This document shows, in pieces, positions 42,368 to 43,123 of a stretch of 43,123 bases of DNA (positions are counted from its first letter, which is position 1; each line of letters begins with the position of its first letter). Made by a program: the position numbers and the translations under genes. The notes beneath the pieces are model-generated. The model had not been told where the DNA came from. It saw nothing but the letters and a program-made list of their open reading frames with translations, and made no database searches. The DNA lies in NCBI GenBank assembly GCA_003427395.1, contig BFEA01001049.1:109605-152727 (forward strand). Reading direction: 5' to 3'. This DNA comes from Chara braunii (Eukaryota > Streptophyta > Charophyceae > Charales > Characeae).

Positions 42368-43123
42368 CTTGGCCTGGGAGGGGGGAGAAACAATCCTATG
42401 TTCGATGCTAGGATAGCTTTTAATCACCAGGGAGATGATACCAACGTTACTTGTTAGCAAGGCAATCCAAACGACTGAGAGTTAAACGCAATGTGATATA
42501 GTACGAGCAGCTACGTGGGTCGCTGATGGCTCCTGGGCTGTGTTTTGTTTTTCAATTTTTATTATTTTTATTTTTTTTATTAATTTTTTTTCAGTAGTAG
42601 AAGAAAGGGACGACTGCAAGCAAGACAATGTGATAGGGGGCGAGCAGCATATGGGTTGGCGGTGGCTTCTGAGATGTGTTTTGTTTTTCAAATCTTTTTC
42701 TTTTTCCTTTTTTTCTTTCTTTTCCTTTTTGATCCCGAGGGATTGAATCTCTTTTTCTCTTTTTTCTTTTTCTCCCTTTTTTAATTCGAGGGGTTGGGCA
42801 ATGTATTGTTTTTTCTTTTCCTTTTTTTTTATATATATTTTAATTTTTGTTATTTTCCTTTTTTCTGTTTTTTTGGTTATCTGTTGACATTTTTTTTTTT
42901 TTTTTTTTTTTTTTTGGAATTTTTTTTTTGCTCCATTTTTGGGGTGAATTCCAGCACCTCCTGGGAACGGGGCCCAGCGTTCCGTATGAAATTAGTAAAT
43001 TACATTACGCATGTTTAAATGTTAATGATGTCGCCAACGTGCATTGGGGGTGTTTACGAGTTTTACGCCTGTTCAGATGGTGCTGGTTCCCCTGATCGTT
43101 GTTGTGACTACCGTTGCCTTCTT
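42368..43123. other. LINE-C 5' region and T-rich flank with 136 bp tandem repeat
   Basis: Two copies of CAATGTGATA...CGAGCAGC...TGTGTTTTGTTTTTCAA start at 42489 and 42625, each followed by a T-rich stretch; a weaker trace (GGGCAATGTATTG) occurs near 42794. On the minus strand these are units with A-rich ends, upstream of ORF1. They could be 5' UTR monomers of LINE-C or tandem retroposed fragments. Further right are a 27-base T run (42889-42915) and ~200 bases of unremarkable sequence without a gene. Confidence 0.55.

Larger units (their letters stand above)
34667..42480 (-). mobile_element. LINE-C (L1-like), minus strand, nearly full length, inside LINE-A
   Basis: Read on the minus strand: 5' region, ORF1 (42367 to 39634), a 190-base spacer containing an 82-base poly(A), ORF2 (39442 to 34980), a ~290-base 3' region and a poly(A) tail seen as 19 T at 34667-34685. 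The tail abuts the point where LINE-A ORF2 ends, so LINE-C appears to have inserted into LINE-A. The 5' limit is uncertain and I could not find a target-site duplication. Only a handful of lesions are present, so it is better preserved than LINE-A and belongs to the same broad family. Single n's are scattered in its two ends. Confidence 0.88.

Noticed and set aside
42520-42550. Target-site duplication of LINE-C (CCTGGGCTGTG versus CCCTGGACTGT at 34657)
   Set aside because: Only approximate, and it lies within a tandem repeat; likely coincidence.

Overview
The window is a eukaryotic nuclear region made almost wholly of transposable elements and simple repeats. I see no host gene, rRNA or tRNA. 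The best-preserved element is a Ty3/gypsy chromovirus whose primer site matches the plant initiator tRNA-Met type. Two L1-like LINEs carry plant-style CCHC ORF1 proteins. Together with long (GA)n, (CA)n and poly(T) tracts this fits a large, repeat-rich streptophyte genome. From memory the Gag and Pol wording resembles Chara (charophyte alga) retroelements, but that is recollection and not a search result. A 295-base N gap and scattered single n's show this is draft assembly.

Layout. 1-4424: tandem ~0.9 kb units, each following a (GA)n tract; the third unit is split by a ~1.57 kb foreign insert. 4425-6480: no recognisable gene. 6480-11151 and 32728-34666: two halves of one plus-strand LINE (LINE-A) with decayed ORF1 and ORF2. 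It is interrupted in its reverse-transcriptase domain by a 286 bp inverted-repeat element (11152-11437) and, next to it, by the chromovirus (11452-32727; LTRs of 920 and 919 bp, PBS, PPT, gag, protease, RT, RNase H, integrase, chromodomain). The chromovirus is 21.3 kb only because it is itself invaded twice. B1 (15338-20611, reverse) and B2 (21071-28275, forward) are non-coding members of one family, with TGTCGG...CGACA ends and 5 bp target duplications (ACGCC; CCGCT). Removing both gives an ordinary ~8.8 kb chromovirus and restores the gag and gag-protease reading frames across both junctions. 34667-~42480: a second, minus-strand LINE (LINE-C), lodged in LINE-A where LINE-A's ORF2 stops matching. 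42480-43123: T-rich flank with a short tandem repeat.

The most unusual content is family B: 5.3 and 7.2 kb of sequence without credible ORFs, LTR-like ends, a shared ~300 bp 3' end and a shared subterminal hairpin, with interiors that differ but are packed with short perfect hairpins. In B2 seven hairpins share a conserved CATT...AATG core while their outer arms change in step (CTGAG/CTCAG, CTAAG/CTTAG, TCAG/CTGA), which is compensatory change. I take this as the best candidate for something undescribed. Solo LTRs of a giant-LTR retrotransposon, a large retrotransposon derivative, or a non-autonomous DNA transposon with retroviral-type ends all remain possible.

Order of events inferred from nesting: LINE-A inserted first; the small inverted-repeat element and the chromovirus then landed in it; B1 and B2 entered the chromovirus; LINE-C entered LINE-A separately. 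Every coding element here carries stops or frameshifts, so none looks able to move by itself as assembled.
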